Positions 17,669-26,012 are shown, counted from the first letter of the stretch. The stretch is 37,500 nucleotides of DNA from Gammaproteobacteria bacterium (GCA_024227135.1 JAAELC010000338.1:1-37500), one strand, 5' to 3'. Translations and numbers: made by a program. The notes: a model not told the origin generated them from the sequence alone.

Positions 17669-18277
17669 ATGTCCTTGAATCATCAAAGTGAACGTATCGT
17701 TCTAGCCAGCAACAACGCAGGTAAAGTCAGAGAAATCAATCAATTACTAACAAATAAAGAGATCAGGGTCATCCCCCAGAGGGAGTTTGAAGTACCCGAA
17801 GTCGAGGAAACAGGGCTCACATTTGTCGAAAATGCCATTATCAAAGCCCGCAATGCGGCACTTCACTCCGGCCTGCCTGCGATCGCGGATGACTCCGGTA
17901 TCGAGGTCGATGCCTTGAAGGGAGACCCGGGTATCTATTCGGCACGTTTTGCCGGCCCCGGCTCAAGTGATGAGGATAACAATCAGCATCTTCTGAAATT
18001 GATGCGGTCCGTACCCCGGGAAGAACGAAGCGCACGATTTCAGTGCGTCATGGTCTTCATGCGCCATGAAAAGGACCCGACACCGGTGATCTGCCAGGGA
18101 ACCTGGGAAGGAAGCTTACTCACTAAACCCCGAGGAGACAGAGGATTCGGGTACGACCCTCTGTTCCTGCTGGCCGAACAGGGTTGCACTTCAGCCCAAC
18201 TCCCCTCGGATCAGAAGAACCGGTTGAGCCACCGTGGTCAGGCGCTACGCCAATTGCTGTCAATACTATCGAAGTAA
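17669..18277 (+). CDS. rdgB: RdgB/HAM1, XTP/dITP pyrophosphatase
   Basis: This 202-residue house-cleaning enzyme hydrolyses non-canonical purine triphosphates (ITP, dITP, XTP). Motifs are SNNAGKVREI at the N-terminus, TFVENAIIKARNAA, ADDSGIEVDAL with the catalytic Asp pair, GIYSARFAG, RGDRGFGYDPLF and the terminal SHRGQAL. All expected residues are present. The ribosome-binding site is weak (CTCGGTCG). In related genomes rdgB usually follows rph directly; here the ccm operon and an HDOD gene lie between. Confidence 0.96.
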   Translation: MSLNHQSERIVLASNNAGKVREINQLLTNKEIRVIPQREFEVPEVEETGLTFVENAIIKARNAALHSGLPAIADDSGIEVDALKGDPGIYSARFAGPGSSDEDNNQHLLKLMRSVPREERSARFQCVMVFMRHEKDPTPVICQGTWEGSLLTKPRGDRGFGYDPLFLLAEQGCTSAQLPSDQKNRLSHRGQALRQLLSILSK

Positions 18278-18699
18278 AGGTGGCGGATTGACCAAGACTG
18301 CCTGAACTTCCAGCGGTGTTCAGTTTCAGTTTCATGATGCTGGTAACTGAAACTCGGAGATGGGCCAGGCAGCCCGGGCTGAAAGACGAGCAACCCGGAA
18401 CAGTCCTTTCTCACCGCCCTGAGGTCGATCCAGCACCACAGCAATCTGAATGATGATCGACTCGATGGCTTAACCAGCCCCGATGGCGGAGTTCATCGCT
18501 CCGGCAATGAATGACTGCCCCGTGCCAGGGGCTGCAACACAGTCCATGGAATCGTGGGAGCTCAGTCGAAACAACCTGCCCGTATTCCATGGGATATCCC
18601 CTTTCTGAAATAAAACCTTCATAAAATTGTCATTATTATTCGATAGGCTGGATGCTACCGTCGGCGATTATCACCATGGGCTTCAGGAGAAGTCGAAAC
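18278..18699. other. Intergenic region with a 10-bp-stem hairpin after rdgB
   Basis: About 420 bp with no supportable gene. At 18322-18354, AGTTTCAGTT and AACTGAAACT form a perfect 10-bp stem with a 13-nt loop, 45 bp after the rdgB stop. No T-run follows on either strand, so it is not a standard intrinsic terminator. The rest holds the leader of the PilZ gene, with no recognisable promoter. Confidence 0.45.
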
Positions 18700-19101
18700 A
18701 TGAGTATTGAAAGACGACACAAAGAGCGTCTGGATTGCAGCCTCCAGGCTCATATCCAGCATCGTGGCCGATGCTTCAGTGCCCGCATACGCAACATCTC
18801 GGCTGATGGCGTTTGTTTACAGACATCTTCCCTGACAGTACCCAACGGCATACTGGTGGGCATGGAATTTGACAGCGATAACGTTCAATGGCAATTGCCT
18901 GGACTCGTAGTGAGACACCAGCGAGGTGGACTCGGCATCGCTTTCAAGACCGTTCAACCCGCGCTCTTCGAGCAGATGATGGCTCAGACTAGAAGAGTAC
19001 CGAGCTCACCAGGAAGCGAGTCGATCTCAAGAATCCTCCCCGTTAAGAAAGGCCTAGAATCGATCCAGAGCTTCTCTAGACATGCTATCAGGCGCGCCTG
19101 A
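18700..19101 (+). CDS. PilZ domain protein, probable c-di-GMP receptor
   Basis: The 133 residues start at ATG 18700, with AGGAGA at 18685-18690 nine nt upstream. The PilZ signature is present: RRHKERLD (RxxxR) at residues 5-12, then ARIRNISADGVCLQ, the second (D/N)xSxxG motif. Both parts that bind c-di-GMP are intact. The remaining beta-barrel is recognisable (GILVGMEF, LPGLVVRHQRGGLGIAF). A C-terminal tail of about 35 Ser/Arg-rich residues follows. It stands alone, so its output is unknown; motility, adhesion or polysaccharide control are typical for PilZ. Confidence 0.88.
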   Translation: MSIERRHKERLDCSLQAHIQHRGRCFSARIRNISADGVCLQTSSLTVPNGILVGMEFDSDNVQWQLPGLVVRHQRGGLGIAFKTVQPALFEQMMAQTRRVPSSPGSESISRILPVKKGLESIQSFSRHAIRRA

Positions 19102-19354
19102 GATAGGGAAACCAAAGGACACCACCCTGAATTCAAAGCTCCCCCTTGAATGAACGAAAACCCAGTGCCAGGGGTAAATAGAAGGAGTTTTATATCTGCT
19201 GAAAACCCGATTGGCCACGACCACAGAGAATGAAAAATGTTACACAGCGGTAACGCTGCCGTCATCAGAATGAAACAGGTACCAACTAACCTTTAACCTA
19301 CACAGTGAAGTAATTAGCCATTCGCACAGCCAGAAGAATTCAGGAAGAGCATAG

Positions 19355-19521
19355 CTAGGAACCTGTCCGAGAATAGACTGATCTACTGCGGACCAGCCTG
19401 ATTGGCCAGATTTCCCGATCATTTTCGTTTGATAGGCCCACTATTCGCCTCAAATGATCGAAAAATCTGACTCAACCAGTCTTGCCCTCGCTACGATCGC
19501 TATTCTCGGACAGGCTCCTAG
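19355..19521. mobile_element. MITE, 159 bp with CTAG target duplication
   Basis: The element runs from 19359 to 19517 and is flanked by CTAG at 19355-19358 and 19518-19521. Its ends are GAACCTGTCCGAGAATAG and, inverted, GAGCCTGTCCGAGAATAG: an 18-bp terminal repeat with one mismatch. A second inverted pair inside (CAGATTTCCCGATCATTT against a matching region ending AAATGATCGAAAAATCTG) makes it a long foldback. There is no ORF of its own. Duplication of a palindromic 4-bp target fits IS5- or IS1182-type transposition, but the parent is not in the window. Confidence 0.82.
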
Positions 19522-19576
19522 GGAAGGCCCCATTTGATGTTCACACGTAGAATGCGGTGGTTCGCATACAGCGCGC

Positions 19577-19738
19577 TTAGGGCTCGCGCAAAGATAAGTT
19601 CACATTTCTGAGCGTCTAGGCGCCCGGCAGCCAAGGCGAGAGGAACGCGAATAGTGAACTATTCAAGCGACGAACAACGCAGGCAGACGGGATGGATCGG
19701 CGGTCATAAATGCGAAGTTATTTTGAAGCGAGCCCTTA
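19577..19738. mobile_element. MITE family B, copy 1, 156 bp with TTA target duplication
   Basis: The element spans 19580-19735, begins GGGCTCGC and ends GCGAGCCC, with TTA directly on both sides. The inverted repeats continue imperfectly for about 35 bp (AGTTCACATTTCTGAGCG against a right end ending CGGTCATAAATGCGAAGTT). The centre has the small palindrome AATAGT-GA-ACTATT. A second copy of exactly the same length lies at 22942-23097. No coding content. It sits 33 bp upstream of the UspA gene start and may carry regulatory signals. Confidence 0.87.
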
Positions 19739-19772
19739 ACCCGGTAAATCGGAGCAAACTCGAGGTGATAAT

Positions 19773-20369
19773 ATGAGCAGCGACAACAATCCATTATCGA
19801 ACGGTACCATTCTGGTGCCATTGGACGTGTCGTCGATCAACGACAATAACCTGGCTTATGCCGCCGAGCTCTGCGAAAACCAGAATCGAAGCCTGGCTGT
19901 GGTCCATGCTGTGCACGAACCAGCAGATAATCCCGGTCTTTACCGAAGCCTGGAATCCGGTGATCGCCCGCTGCCAATGGATATGATTGCTGAAAAAATC
20001 TGCAGGCGTATTCTGGAGAAGGCACAACGTCAATCACCCCATCTCACATCACTGGTTTCCGCACGCCTGAGAATCGTCGTCGGGCAACCCGCACAGAGAA
20101 TCGCAGAAGTGGCGGAACAAGCAGGAGCCACCCTCATCGTGATGAGCAGCAGCAGACGAAACGGATTGAGGCGATTGCTGGATGGTACTTCGATTCCAGA
20201 CGCCGTTGCTAAAAAGACAAATATCCCTGTTCTCAAACTCGAACTGCTCAATGAGCAACAGGCTGCCGAAAAACCACAACACAACCCGATACGAACCCGA
20301 TACCGGGCCAGAATCAAAGGCGAGCCGATTCACCATGCCGGGATTGCCCAACTCACCGGAACAGCCTGA
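19773..20369 (+). CDS. Universal stress protein, UspA family
   Basis: The 198 residues have one Usp domain (about 10-150): TILVPLDVSSINDNNLAYAAELCE at the N-terminus and ATLIVMSSSRRNGLRRLLDGT at the C-terminal nucleotide-site region. The site is degenerate: the usual HGxxG becomes SRRNG, and the terminal GS becomes GT, so ATP binding is uncertain. A basic 45-residue tail follows (RTRYRARIKG), unusual for simple UspA. GAGGTG lies 6 nt before the ATG. It converges on phoR with only 2 bp between the stops. A MITE lies just upstream. Confidence 0.88.
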   Translation: MSSDNNPLSNGTILVPLDVSSINDNNLAYAAELCENQNRSLAVVHAVHEPADNPGLYRSLESGDRPLPMDMIAEKICRRILEKAQRQSPHLTSLVSARLRIVVGQPAQRIAEVAEQAGATLIVMSSSRRNGLRRLLDGTSIPDAVAKKTNIPVLKLELLNEQQAAEKPQHNPIRTRYRARIKGEPIHHAGIAQLTGTA

Positions 20370-20371
20370 AA

Positions 20372-22120
20372 TCAGCCTCTGTATTTAGGGAGCGCGAACC
20401 AGAAAATGGAACCGGTAGGCAACGCCGGTTCCATTCCGACAACTCCACCCATGGCTTCCACCAGGTTCTTGACGATCGACAGCCCCAGACCTGTTCCCCC
20501 CACATCCCTGGAGCGCCCGGGATCAATCCGATAGAAGCGTTGAAACAGGAACGGCCGATGCTGCTCAGGGATTCCCGGCCCATTGTCGTAGACGCGTATC
20601 TGAACTCGGCTCCCGGCTAATCGACTGGAAATTCGAATCTTGCCATTGTCGGGGGCATATTTAATCGCATTATCCAGCAAATTCAGCAGTGTCTGTTCCA
20701 AAGCCTGAAGATCCCCACGTACTCGGGTGCCTTCATGAAGCGCCAGGTCTATAGCCTGACCCTTTTTATTGGCCAGTGGTTGCAGAATATCAACGATATG
20801 CATCACCACCTCTTCTACGGAAAGGGACTCCTGCTTAATCTCTCGCTGCTTGGCATCAAGTCGCGCCAGATCCAGCAGATCTGACACCAGGTGCACGAGT
20901 CTCTGGGCGTTTCTGTCCAACGCATTGAGCAATTTTAAACTCATGGCGCTGTCGTGAATTGCACCATCCAGTAGAGTCTCCGTATTGGCCCGGATAACGC
21001 TGACAGGTGTCCGCAGCTCATGGGACGCATTTGCGACGAATTCCCGCTGGAACTGCTCCATCATGCGAATCTCGGTGATGTCATGCATAACGACGACACA
21101 ACCGCTCCCGGAACGGGGTGATGCCACCCTGGCCAGCACACACCGCCGCCCTGATCCTTCCATACAAAATTCGGTGGAAACCACCCGGCCTGGTGAAGCC
21201 CCTTCAACCAGTATTCCGAGCTGCGACTCACCACTGACCTCCGGCAACAATTGCCCCAGAGGCGGCTGATCCAGACTGAACAAATCCATTGCGGCAGGAT
21301 TGACCTGCATGATGCGTTTCTGCTCATCGAGTGCAAAAAGCGCTTCACTCATGCAATCCAGTATCGCCTTGGACCTGTCCCTCTCCCAGGCCATGATCTC
21401 CACCTGCGCCTGCAACTCCTCGGAAAGACGGTTGAAGGAACCCGCCAGACTTTGAATTTCATCCCGACCAACGACGAAAGCTCCCATAGAGTATTCCGAG
21501 ACCTTTTTCGCATGATTGATCAGGCTGCGTAGCGTCCTGGTCATTATGTGTGCAGCAAGACCAGAGAGTAGCGTTGCACCTAAAAGACCCAAAACACCGG
21601 CGATAAAAAGACTCCATCGCAGTTCTGTGATGGCCTTATCCACATCCGCCAGTAATACCGAGGCGCGCACAACACCAGCCGGACTGGGGATTCCATAAGG
21701 TAATGCCACATACAGAAGATCTGAATCTACCGTTGCACTGTGCCGGCGATTCACACCCAGCCCGGATTGAAACGCGGCCAGTATCTCTGGACGTTTGCCG
21801 TGATTCTCGACTTCTGGAATTTCATCGATGGATAACTCGGAGTCACCGATCACCCAGCCATTTGAATCCACGACTGTAATACGGCTGTCGCTGGCAGCAC
21901 CCAGGCGATCCGACAGGCTGTCTATGGTCTCGACACTCCTGACATCGAGATCTGTGATCATCTCCCGAGCCATGCGGGCAACGGTCAACAACTCCGACTC
22001 AACACGGTTTTCTATAGACGTGCGCCGCTGGTGCTCAAGAAAAGAGCCTGCCAGCAATCCAACGACGAGTATTAGAAAAAGCGAGAAGGCGAAGAGTTTC
22101 GCTCTGACGCCAAGTTTCAA
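20372..22120 (-). CDS. phoR: PhoR-type phosphate-regulon sensor histidine kinase
   Basis: This 582-residue membrane kinase has helices at about 8-27 and 168-190 enclosing a periplasmic sensor domain of about 140 residues (ITVVDSNGWVIGDSE). A HAMP-like segment, a cytoplasmic PAS domain (CMSEALFALDEQKRIMQVNPAAMDLF), HisKA with FVANASHELRTPVSVI and a HATPase domain follow. The N-box is LLDNAIKYA, G1 is DNGPGIP and G2 is GGTGLGLSIVKNL. The ATG overlaps the phoB stop by 4 bp. The large periplasmic domain resembles Gram-positive-type PhoR more than E. coli PhoR, which lacks it. Assignment to phosphate sensing rests on the phoB pairing; pst and phoU genes are not in the window. Confidence 0.88.
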   Translation of the reverse strand: MKLGVRAKLFAFSLFLILVVGLLAGSFLEHQRRTSIENRVESELLTVARMAREMITDLDVRSVETIDSLSDRLGAASDSRITVVDSNGWVIGDSELSIDEIPEVENHGKRPEILAAFQSGLGVNRRHSATVDSDLLYVALPYGIPSPAGVVRASVLLADVDKAITELRWSLFIAGVLGLLGATLLSGLAAHIMTRTLRSLINHAKKVSEYSMGAFVVGRDEIQSLAGSFNRLSEELQAQVEIMAWERDRSKAILDCMSEALFALDEQKRIMQVNPAAMDLFSLDQPPLGQLLPEVSGESQLGILVEGASPGRVVSTEFCMEGSGRRCVLARVASPRSGSGCVVVMHDITEIRMMEQFQREFVANASHELRTPVSVIRANTETLLDGAIHDSAMSLKLLNALDRNAQRLVHLVSDLLDLARLDAKQREIKQESLSVEEVVMHIVDILQPLANKKGQAIDLALHEGTRVRGDLQALEQTLLNLLDNAIKYAPDNGKIRISSRLAGSRVQIRVYDNGPGIPEQHRPFLFQRFYRIDPGRSRDVGGTGLGLSIVKNLVEAMGGVVGMEPALPTGSIFWFALPKYRG

Positions 22121-22821
22121 TTCGCGGCCTCATCTGGTTTCTTTCTGAATCGATAACCGAAACCACGAACCGTATGAATATACTCACCAGCCTCCATCAA
22201 CTTGTCCCGGAGACGCTTGACGTGGACATCAACGGTACGCGTCTGAACATCAGCATGGATGTCCCACACCTTTTCCAGGAGGGCACTGCGTGATTGGGCA
22301 CGACCTTTGTTATCCAGAAAATTGGTAAGCAACCGAAACTCCAGTGCCGACAAATTAACAGGCTTGTCATTCACCGTAACTTCGTAAGCATCGAGATCGA
22401 CGACCATACAACCGAATTCAATCTGACGTGATTCCGATTGTCCGGGGGGACAGCGGCGAAGCACAACCTGTATTCGAAGTATCAATTCCCGAATACTGAA
22501 AGGCTTGACAATATAGTCGTCGGCCCCCGCTTCCAGGCCGTTGATACGATCGCTCTCTTCCCCCCTTGCCGTCAACATCAAGATCGGCAAATCCTGGAGT
22601 TTCGGATCGCCGCGAATAATCTGGCAGATTTCCATGCCCGGCAGGTCGGGCAACATGAGGTCAAGTAGAATGAGATCCGGCCTGGGGCCGCTTTCCAGCT
22701 GTCGAAGCGCATCCGACCCGGTCAATGCGGCGCTGGTTCGGTAGCCGTTCCGCTGCAGGTTATAGGTGAGCGTATCCACCAGATCCTGTTCGTCGTCGAC
22801 AATCTGTATGAGGTCAGCCAT
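22117..22821 (-). CDS. phoB: PhoB-type response regulator
   Basis: The 234 residues form a receiver plus winged-helix OmpR/PhoB DNA-binding domain. Acidic pocket DDE lies at 9-11, phospho-acceptor Asp54 in ILLDLMLPDLPG, and Lys in DYIVKPFS. The C-terminal domain has LSALEFRLLTNFLDNKGRAQSRSALLEKVW and the recognition region RTVDVHVKRLRDKLMEAG, typical of PhoB. It leads the phoBR operon. No clear Pho box (CTGTCAT repeats) was found upstream. An ATCCTG/CAGGAT inverted repeat lies at about 22844-22868. Confidence 0.93.
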   Translation of the reverse strand: MADLIQIVDDEQDLVDTLTYNLQRNGYRTSAALTGSDALRQLESGPRPDLILLDLMLPDLPGMEICQIIRGDPKLQDLPILMLTARGEESDRINGLEAGADDYIVKPFSIRELILRIQVVLRRCPPGQSESRQIEFGCMVVDLDAYEVTVNDKPVNLSALEFRLLTNFLDNKGRAQSRSALLEKVWDIHADVQTRTVDVHVKRLRDKLMEAGEYIHTVRGFGYRFRKKPDEAAN

Positions 22822-22938
22822 AAAGGATCAATATCTTACCCATCATCCTGATTAATAATCACCAGGATATCAATTATATTGAATACAAACTACTCATAGC
22901 CGCCAAATTCAGCCAGAAAACCTTCCGGAAACAACTGC

Positions 22939-23100
22939 TAAGGGCTCGCGCAGAAACAAGTTCACATTTCTGAGCGTCGAGGCAGCCGGCTGTCAAGACG
23001 TGAGGAACGCGAATAGTGAACTATTCAAGCGACGAACAACACAGGCAGACGGGATGGATCGGCGGTCATAAATGTGAAGTTATTTTGAAGCGAGCCCTAA
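22939..23100. mobile_element. MITE family B, copy 2, 156 bp with TAA target duplication
   Basis: The element spans 22942-23097 with TAA on both sides (22939-22941 and 23098-23100). Its ends are GGGCTCGC and GCGAGCCC, identical to copy 1 at 19580-19735, and it has the same total length. The two copies differ by scattered substitutions only, mostly in the left third. Insertion is upstream of phoB, about 120 bp from its start, in a region that should hold the phoBR promoter. Confidence 0.87.
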
Positions 23101-23104
23101 GGCT

Positions 23105-23138
23105 CAGTTACCAACTATAATCAGTTACCAACTATAAT
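23105..23138. repeat. 17-bp tandem duplication next to a palindrome
   Basis: CAGTTACCAACTATAAT occurs twice head to tail (23105-23121 and 23122-23138). The second copy runs into TGGTAG, so ACCAA-CTATAA-TTGGT forms a small inverted repeat. It lies 5 bp after the MITE. It could be a protein-binding site or a slippage product. Confidence 0.6.
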
Positions 23139-23180
23139 TGGTAGTAGCCGCCCGGACAGGATATCAGATCATGTTTTTTC

Positions 23181-23296
23181 GTAACTGCTCACCCCCGGAG
23201 ATTCCCCTCATAGGTGGACTGTGGAGGAAGTGTCTTTGGCAGGGAGGTATTTACTACGTCTTCCGGAGCAGATCGCCCGTGGGGGGTGAGTAGATA
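23181..23296. mobile_element. MITE family C, copy 1, shortened
   Basis: It begins GTAACTGCTCACCCCC and ends GGGGTGAGTAGAT, the inverse of the start with mismatches at the tip. It aligns with the 142-bp copy at 26080-26221 but lacks about 23 bp: GTGTCTTTGGCA is followed directly by GGGAGG. The missing piece is one arm of a perfect 12-bp palindrome present in the other copy, as expected from replication slippage on a hairpin. No coding content and no clear target duplication. Confidence 0.7.
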
Positions 23297-23446
23297 TGTT
23301 TGTTCATTTTGACCGTGCCGGAGTACCCATACAATCGTGATAAAGAAGAATGATTCGCAAAAGCCGGCCAGTACATCATGCCAGGGGAAGCGGATCAAAT
23401 CCCAGACGGCATGGAATCGACAGCTTCGGGATGCGGAGAGTTTTTC

Positions 23447-23614
23447 ATGGTAACCAGACTGATTTTGGGAGCGGTGATATTCGTGGTGGGCTATCGTCTC
23501 GGGCGCACCATTGGGCGAATAGAACCGCTTCGAGATGAGCTGGCCCAGATACGAAAAAAGAAAAAACTGAATACCAAGCACGAGCCCGAAAAAAATCATA
23601 CGACAACCCGATGA
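23447..23614 (+). CDS. Small single-helix membrane protein
   Basis: The 55 residues start at ATG 23447, with CGGAGAG at 23434-23440 six nt upstream. One hydrophobic helix (LILGAVIFVVGYRLG, about 4-19) is followed by an Arg/Glu/Lys-rich cytoplasmic tail (IGRIEPLRDELAQIRKKKK). The frame is open further upstream, but without a better start. It is not a family I recognise. Its place beside the HMA2/DUF5132 pair suggests one more small membrane partner of that group. A real gene is likely from the start site and topology. Confidence 0.55.
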   Translation: MVTRLILGAVIFVVGYRLGRTIGRIEPLRDELAQIRKKKKLNTKHEPEKNHTTTR

Positions 23615-23773
23615 GGGCCGCGAAACAAAACTCCCCAAGGGCAAACTGTTTTCTGCGCCAGGAAAATTCTGGCCAGATGGTCACTTCAGGTGTAGCCCTG
23701 TTCGCTATTGGCTTGATCAACAGCAACTGCCACTGACTGGGGACTGATGAATTGATACCTGGTCAGGTCGTCC

Positions 23774-24256
23774 CTAATCTTCCGTTGTTTTGTCTGGAAC
23801 CAGGTGTACCAGCATGTCCGCAGCGGTCCAAACCATCATCACTGCAGGACCCAGAATTTTTCCGCGTTTGTATTGACGAATTGAAAACCCCACTGCACCC
23901 GCCAGTGTCAATGTACGCAAATTGAGTACACCCCAGGTTCCTCTGGCTATTGCATGGTCAATCCGGCCGACCTTCGCCCGAAACGGTGTAAGCAGATTTA
24001 CAGCTTCCTCTTCAGTCCCGCCGATCTCAAACAATCCCGTCGAACCCAAACCCGTGACTATTTCGGAATATGGCGTGTCGGGATGGGAAACGGTGACACT
24101 GCCGGTAACCTGGTTCACCTTAACGCCTTCCACCCCCTCGAGAGCAGATAACTGTTCTCTGACGGACTCGAAATACTCCTCGTTCCGGCGTCTTGATTTG
24201 ACAACCATTCGGACACGACCGGTGACCTGATGAACAATCTGAGCTCTGGGTGTCAT
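23774..24256 (-). CDS. HMA2-like domain protein with C-terminal membrane segment
   Basis: In this 160-residue protein, residues 1-75 match the heavy-metal-associated-like HMA2 fold: RAQIVHQVTGRVRMVVKS, a helix YFESVREQLSALEGVEGV and strand VNQVTGSVTVSH. The CxxC of true HMA domains is absent; instead the first loop has H-Q-V-T-G-R-V-R (His9, Gly13, Arg14). The C-terminal part is hydrophobic (LTLAGAVGFSIR, AVMMVWTAADMLVHLV), suggesting one or two membrane helices. Its ATG overlaps the DUF5132-like gene by 4 bp. The same N-terminal motif occurs in the P-type ATPase encoded at 27615-30803, which suggests a shared partner or ligand. A role in metal transfer is not established. Confidence 0.78.
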   Translation of the reverse strand: MTPRAQIVHQVTGRVRMVVKSRRRNEEYFESVREQLSALEGVEGVKVNQVTGSVTVSHPDTPYSEIVTGLGSTGLFEIGGTEEEAVNLLTPFRAKVGRIDHAIARGTWGVLNLRTLTLAGAVGFSIRQYKRGKILGPAVMMVWTAADMLVHLVPDKTTED

Positions 24257-24555
24257 CGTGTACCTGCCACCCGCTCCTCAGTACTCATGGCCTCTTTCTC
24301 CATGGCACTCATCAGCGCATCGCTGTCATTGGCTTCTATCATTTCCTCATGAACTTCCGCCACGATATCCTCAAAAGATTCGCCCATCTCCTCGACGGAT
24401 TCCCGACTGCGCTCATAGGCCCTCACGCCAGCCTTGACCATGGAACGTGCCAGTGGCCGCAGCACTGGCGCGAATGCGGACACCACCACCGGCACCAGCA
24501 TGATCACACCGAGTCCTATGCCAACGTTCTTCATGTACTTGCCGCCATTTACCAT
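24253..24555 (-). CDS. DUF5132-like small membrane protein
   Basis: The 100 residues start at ATG 24555, with TGGGGGTT 4-5 nt upstream; the frame extends further but without a site. The N-terminal helix VGIGLGVIMLVPVVVSAFAPVL is followed by RPLARSMVKAGVRAYERSRE and an acidic coiled tail (EEMGESFEDIVAEVHEEMIE). This pattern fits the DUF5132 family as I remember it. It leads a two-gene operon with the HMA2-like protein (ATGA overlap). Such proteins commonly neighbour HMA2 and P-type ATPase genes. Function unknown; an anchor or scaffold role is inference. Confidence 0.72.
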   Translation of the reverse strand: MVNGGKYMKNVGIGLGVIMLVPVVVSAFAPVLRPLARSMVKAGVRAYERSRESVEEMGESFEDIVAEVHEEMIEANDSDALMSAMEKEAMSTEERVAGTR

Positions 24556-25197
24556 AGTCAACCCCCAACATACCAGGTTACCGCATCTCAAGAATAAACC
24601 GAACTCACGCAGAACCAACTCCACGCTCAATCCGACTGGTGCCTCAAGGCGAATTCAAATGGCCCGGAGCCGACTACCCAATCGATTAATCCGCTGCGCC
24701 AGCACCACAGGGGGGCACGAGCCTCTGTGTTTATCCTGGCCCATGGATCACCGCCCCAATCGCCTGATGAACTCGCCATTATAGGAGACGTGCCCGCATT
24801 CTGCCAACTTTACGCCGGGAATACCGTTCTCACAACCGATGGGATTATTGAAAACCCTGGGGTACGGGCCAACAGCAAAGATGGGTACGTGAAAAACCCG
24901 CAAGTGGGATTGATCTGACCGGCCTATATCGTCTGGGTTTGATTGTGCGGAGTACCTTTCCGGGAACTTGACACGTCCGGCGAAGGACTGGTGCTCGCAT
25001 CAAAACAGCTCCCGGGAAGATTGAAACTGAGTGAAGAAACACTTTTGACGAAACCGGTACGAAGTTGATAAAGCGCTGACAACCCACGAACAGCTCTCAC
25101 TTCCAACTTGAGTCACGGTAACAACCAACCTGCCGGGCATTGAAGTTGTGCTGCAAACCGCGGGAGCCAGGCATAGATCAGCTGTTCAGAACAGACC
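24556..25197. other. 640-bp intergenic region without a supportable gene
   Basis: This gap separates the DUF5132-like gene from the PHA-family gene. Short frames on both strands (for example 24727-24918 plus) lack start sites and known protein features. Near 25183 there is a CTGTTC-AG-AACAG palindrome-like motif; its spacing does not match a LexA site. The region may hold a decayed gene, but nothing can be identified. Confidence 0.35.
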
Positions 25198-25497
25198 CTA
25201 GCTTGTCTTGCCTTCACCGCCAGTATGCAGCATACCGTCTATTCGATCACGAATAGTTCTCTCAATCTTGCCCTTCAAGGGAGTCAACATCATCCCAAGC
25301 TTTATGTTGAACTCGATGAAATCTCCGCTCACGTCGATGGACCCCGAGGCTCCTTTACGACGAAAAAGCAGAGAATCCCCCTTCCAGGCGTAGTTGGTCT
25401 CGAGTTTCTCTTTGAGGTCTTGTGCTATTTCTTCTACTCGCAATCTCGCATCTTCGTGGCTCAGATTGTGAGGGGTCTTAAAATGTATATTGGCCAT
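25198..25497 (-). CDS. Polyhydroxyalkanoic acid system family protein
   Basis: The 99 residues match the small PHA_gran_rgn family found with polyhydroxyalkanoate genes: MANIHFKTPHNLSHEDARLRVEEIAQDL, then a beta-rich segment WKGDSLLFRRKGASGSIDVSGDFIEFNIKLGMMLTPL, ending KIERTIRDRIDGML. The fold is an SRPBCC-like or related small sheet with terminal helix; its exact role in granules is unclear. No PHA synthase lies in the window. A PhaF-like lysine-tailed protein is encoded at 34910-35467. The ribosome-binding site is weak. It appears monocistronic. Confidence 0.8.
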   Translation of the reverse strand: MANIHFKTPHNLSHEDARLRVEEIAQDLKEKLETNYAWKGDSLLFRRKGASGSIDVSGDFIEFNIKLGMMLTPLKGKIERTIRDRIDGMLHTGGEGKTS

Positions 25498-25729
25498 GAT
25501 CGATTACTTTATTCACTTCCGAAAAACCGGATTATCCCATCTTATCCACTGGCTTGCCCAGAATATTCGACCACAGGCCGCACAGCCGGTTGCCATCGGG
25601 TGGAACAACAGATTAAACCTCTGAAAAAAAAGCCATATTCGCGAAATCAATACGCGAAATCAGGTTCGTTAAAGTACAGAATATGCTATATTTTACAGGG
25701 TCAAAACTGCAAAAAAGGGGAAAATCATC

Positions 25730-25957
25730 ATGGGCAATATCATAGTCACCGGCGTCACCTTCAGTGTTTTCATGGCGGAGGCACTGATCCACTACAACAT
25801 GGGTATGGCCAAATCAGAAGGTGGTTTTAAGTTGCGTATGCCACCCGCAAAAGATCTGGCAAAAATAGCGGCTGTAACCGGTGCATTCTCGATTCTGAGT
25901 GGCGTACTGATTCGTGGGGTAGAGCATGTCGCCCCCAATCTTAAATCCAAAATTTGA
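25730..25957 (+). CDS. Small protein with two hydrophobic segments
   Basis: The 75 residues start at ATG 25730, preceded by AGGGGAAAA. One hydrophobic segment lies at about 3-22 (IIVTGVTFSVFMAEALIHY), then a basic middle (FKLRMPPAKDLAKI) and a second segment (AAVTGAFSILSGVLI, about 46-61). It is not recognised. The ribosome-binding site, composition and position among similar small membrane proteins support a real gene. A palindrome follows 31 bp after its stop. Confidence 0.6.
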   Translation: MGNIIVTGVTFSVFMAEALIHYNMGMAKSEGGFKLRMPPAKDLAKIAAVTGAFSILSGVLIRGVEHVAPNLKSKI

Positions 25958-25987
25958 ATCCACTTGGCTTCGTTACAAGTTTTTTTG

Positions 25988-26012
25988 TCCCGGTATCTCC
26001 ATGATACCGGGA
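25988..26012. repeat. Perfect 10-bp inverted repeat
   Basis: TCCCGGTATC and GATACCGGGA are separated by TCCAT. A run of seven Ts lies on its left, not its right, so on the plus strand it is not a standard intrinsic terminator for the small gene ending at 25957. On the minus strand the hairpin is followed by As. It may still stabilise or end transcripts by another route. Confidence 0.6.

Noticed and set aside
22822-22938. Pho box upstream of phoB
   Set aside because: No CTGTCAT-like direct repeats at 11-bp spacing were found; only a non-matching ATCCTG/CAGGAT palindrome.
23105-23138. Two-unit repeat as a CRISPR remnant
   Set aside because: The units are 17 bp and directly adjacent, with no spacer between them and no cas genes.
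24727-24918. Plus-strand ORF beginning with an LAHGSPP-like string, resembling SirB/CbiX starts
   Set aside because: The match is a few residues long, no ribosome-binding site is seen and the rest shows no family features.
25180-25196. CTGTTC-AG-AACAG as a LexA box
   Set aside because: The CTGT and ACAG half-sites are separated by 5 bp; LexA needs CTGT-N8-ACAG.
25988-26012. Hairpin as intrinsic terminator for the small gene ending at 25957
   Set aside because: The T-run lies before the hairpin, not after it, on the plus strand.
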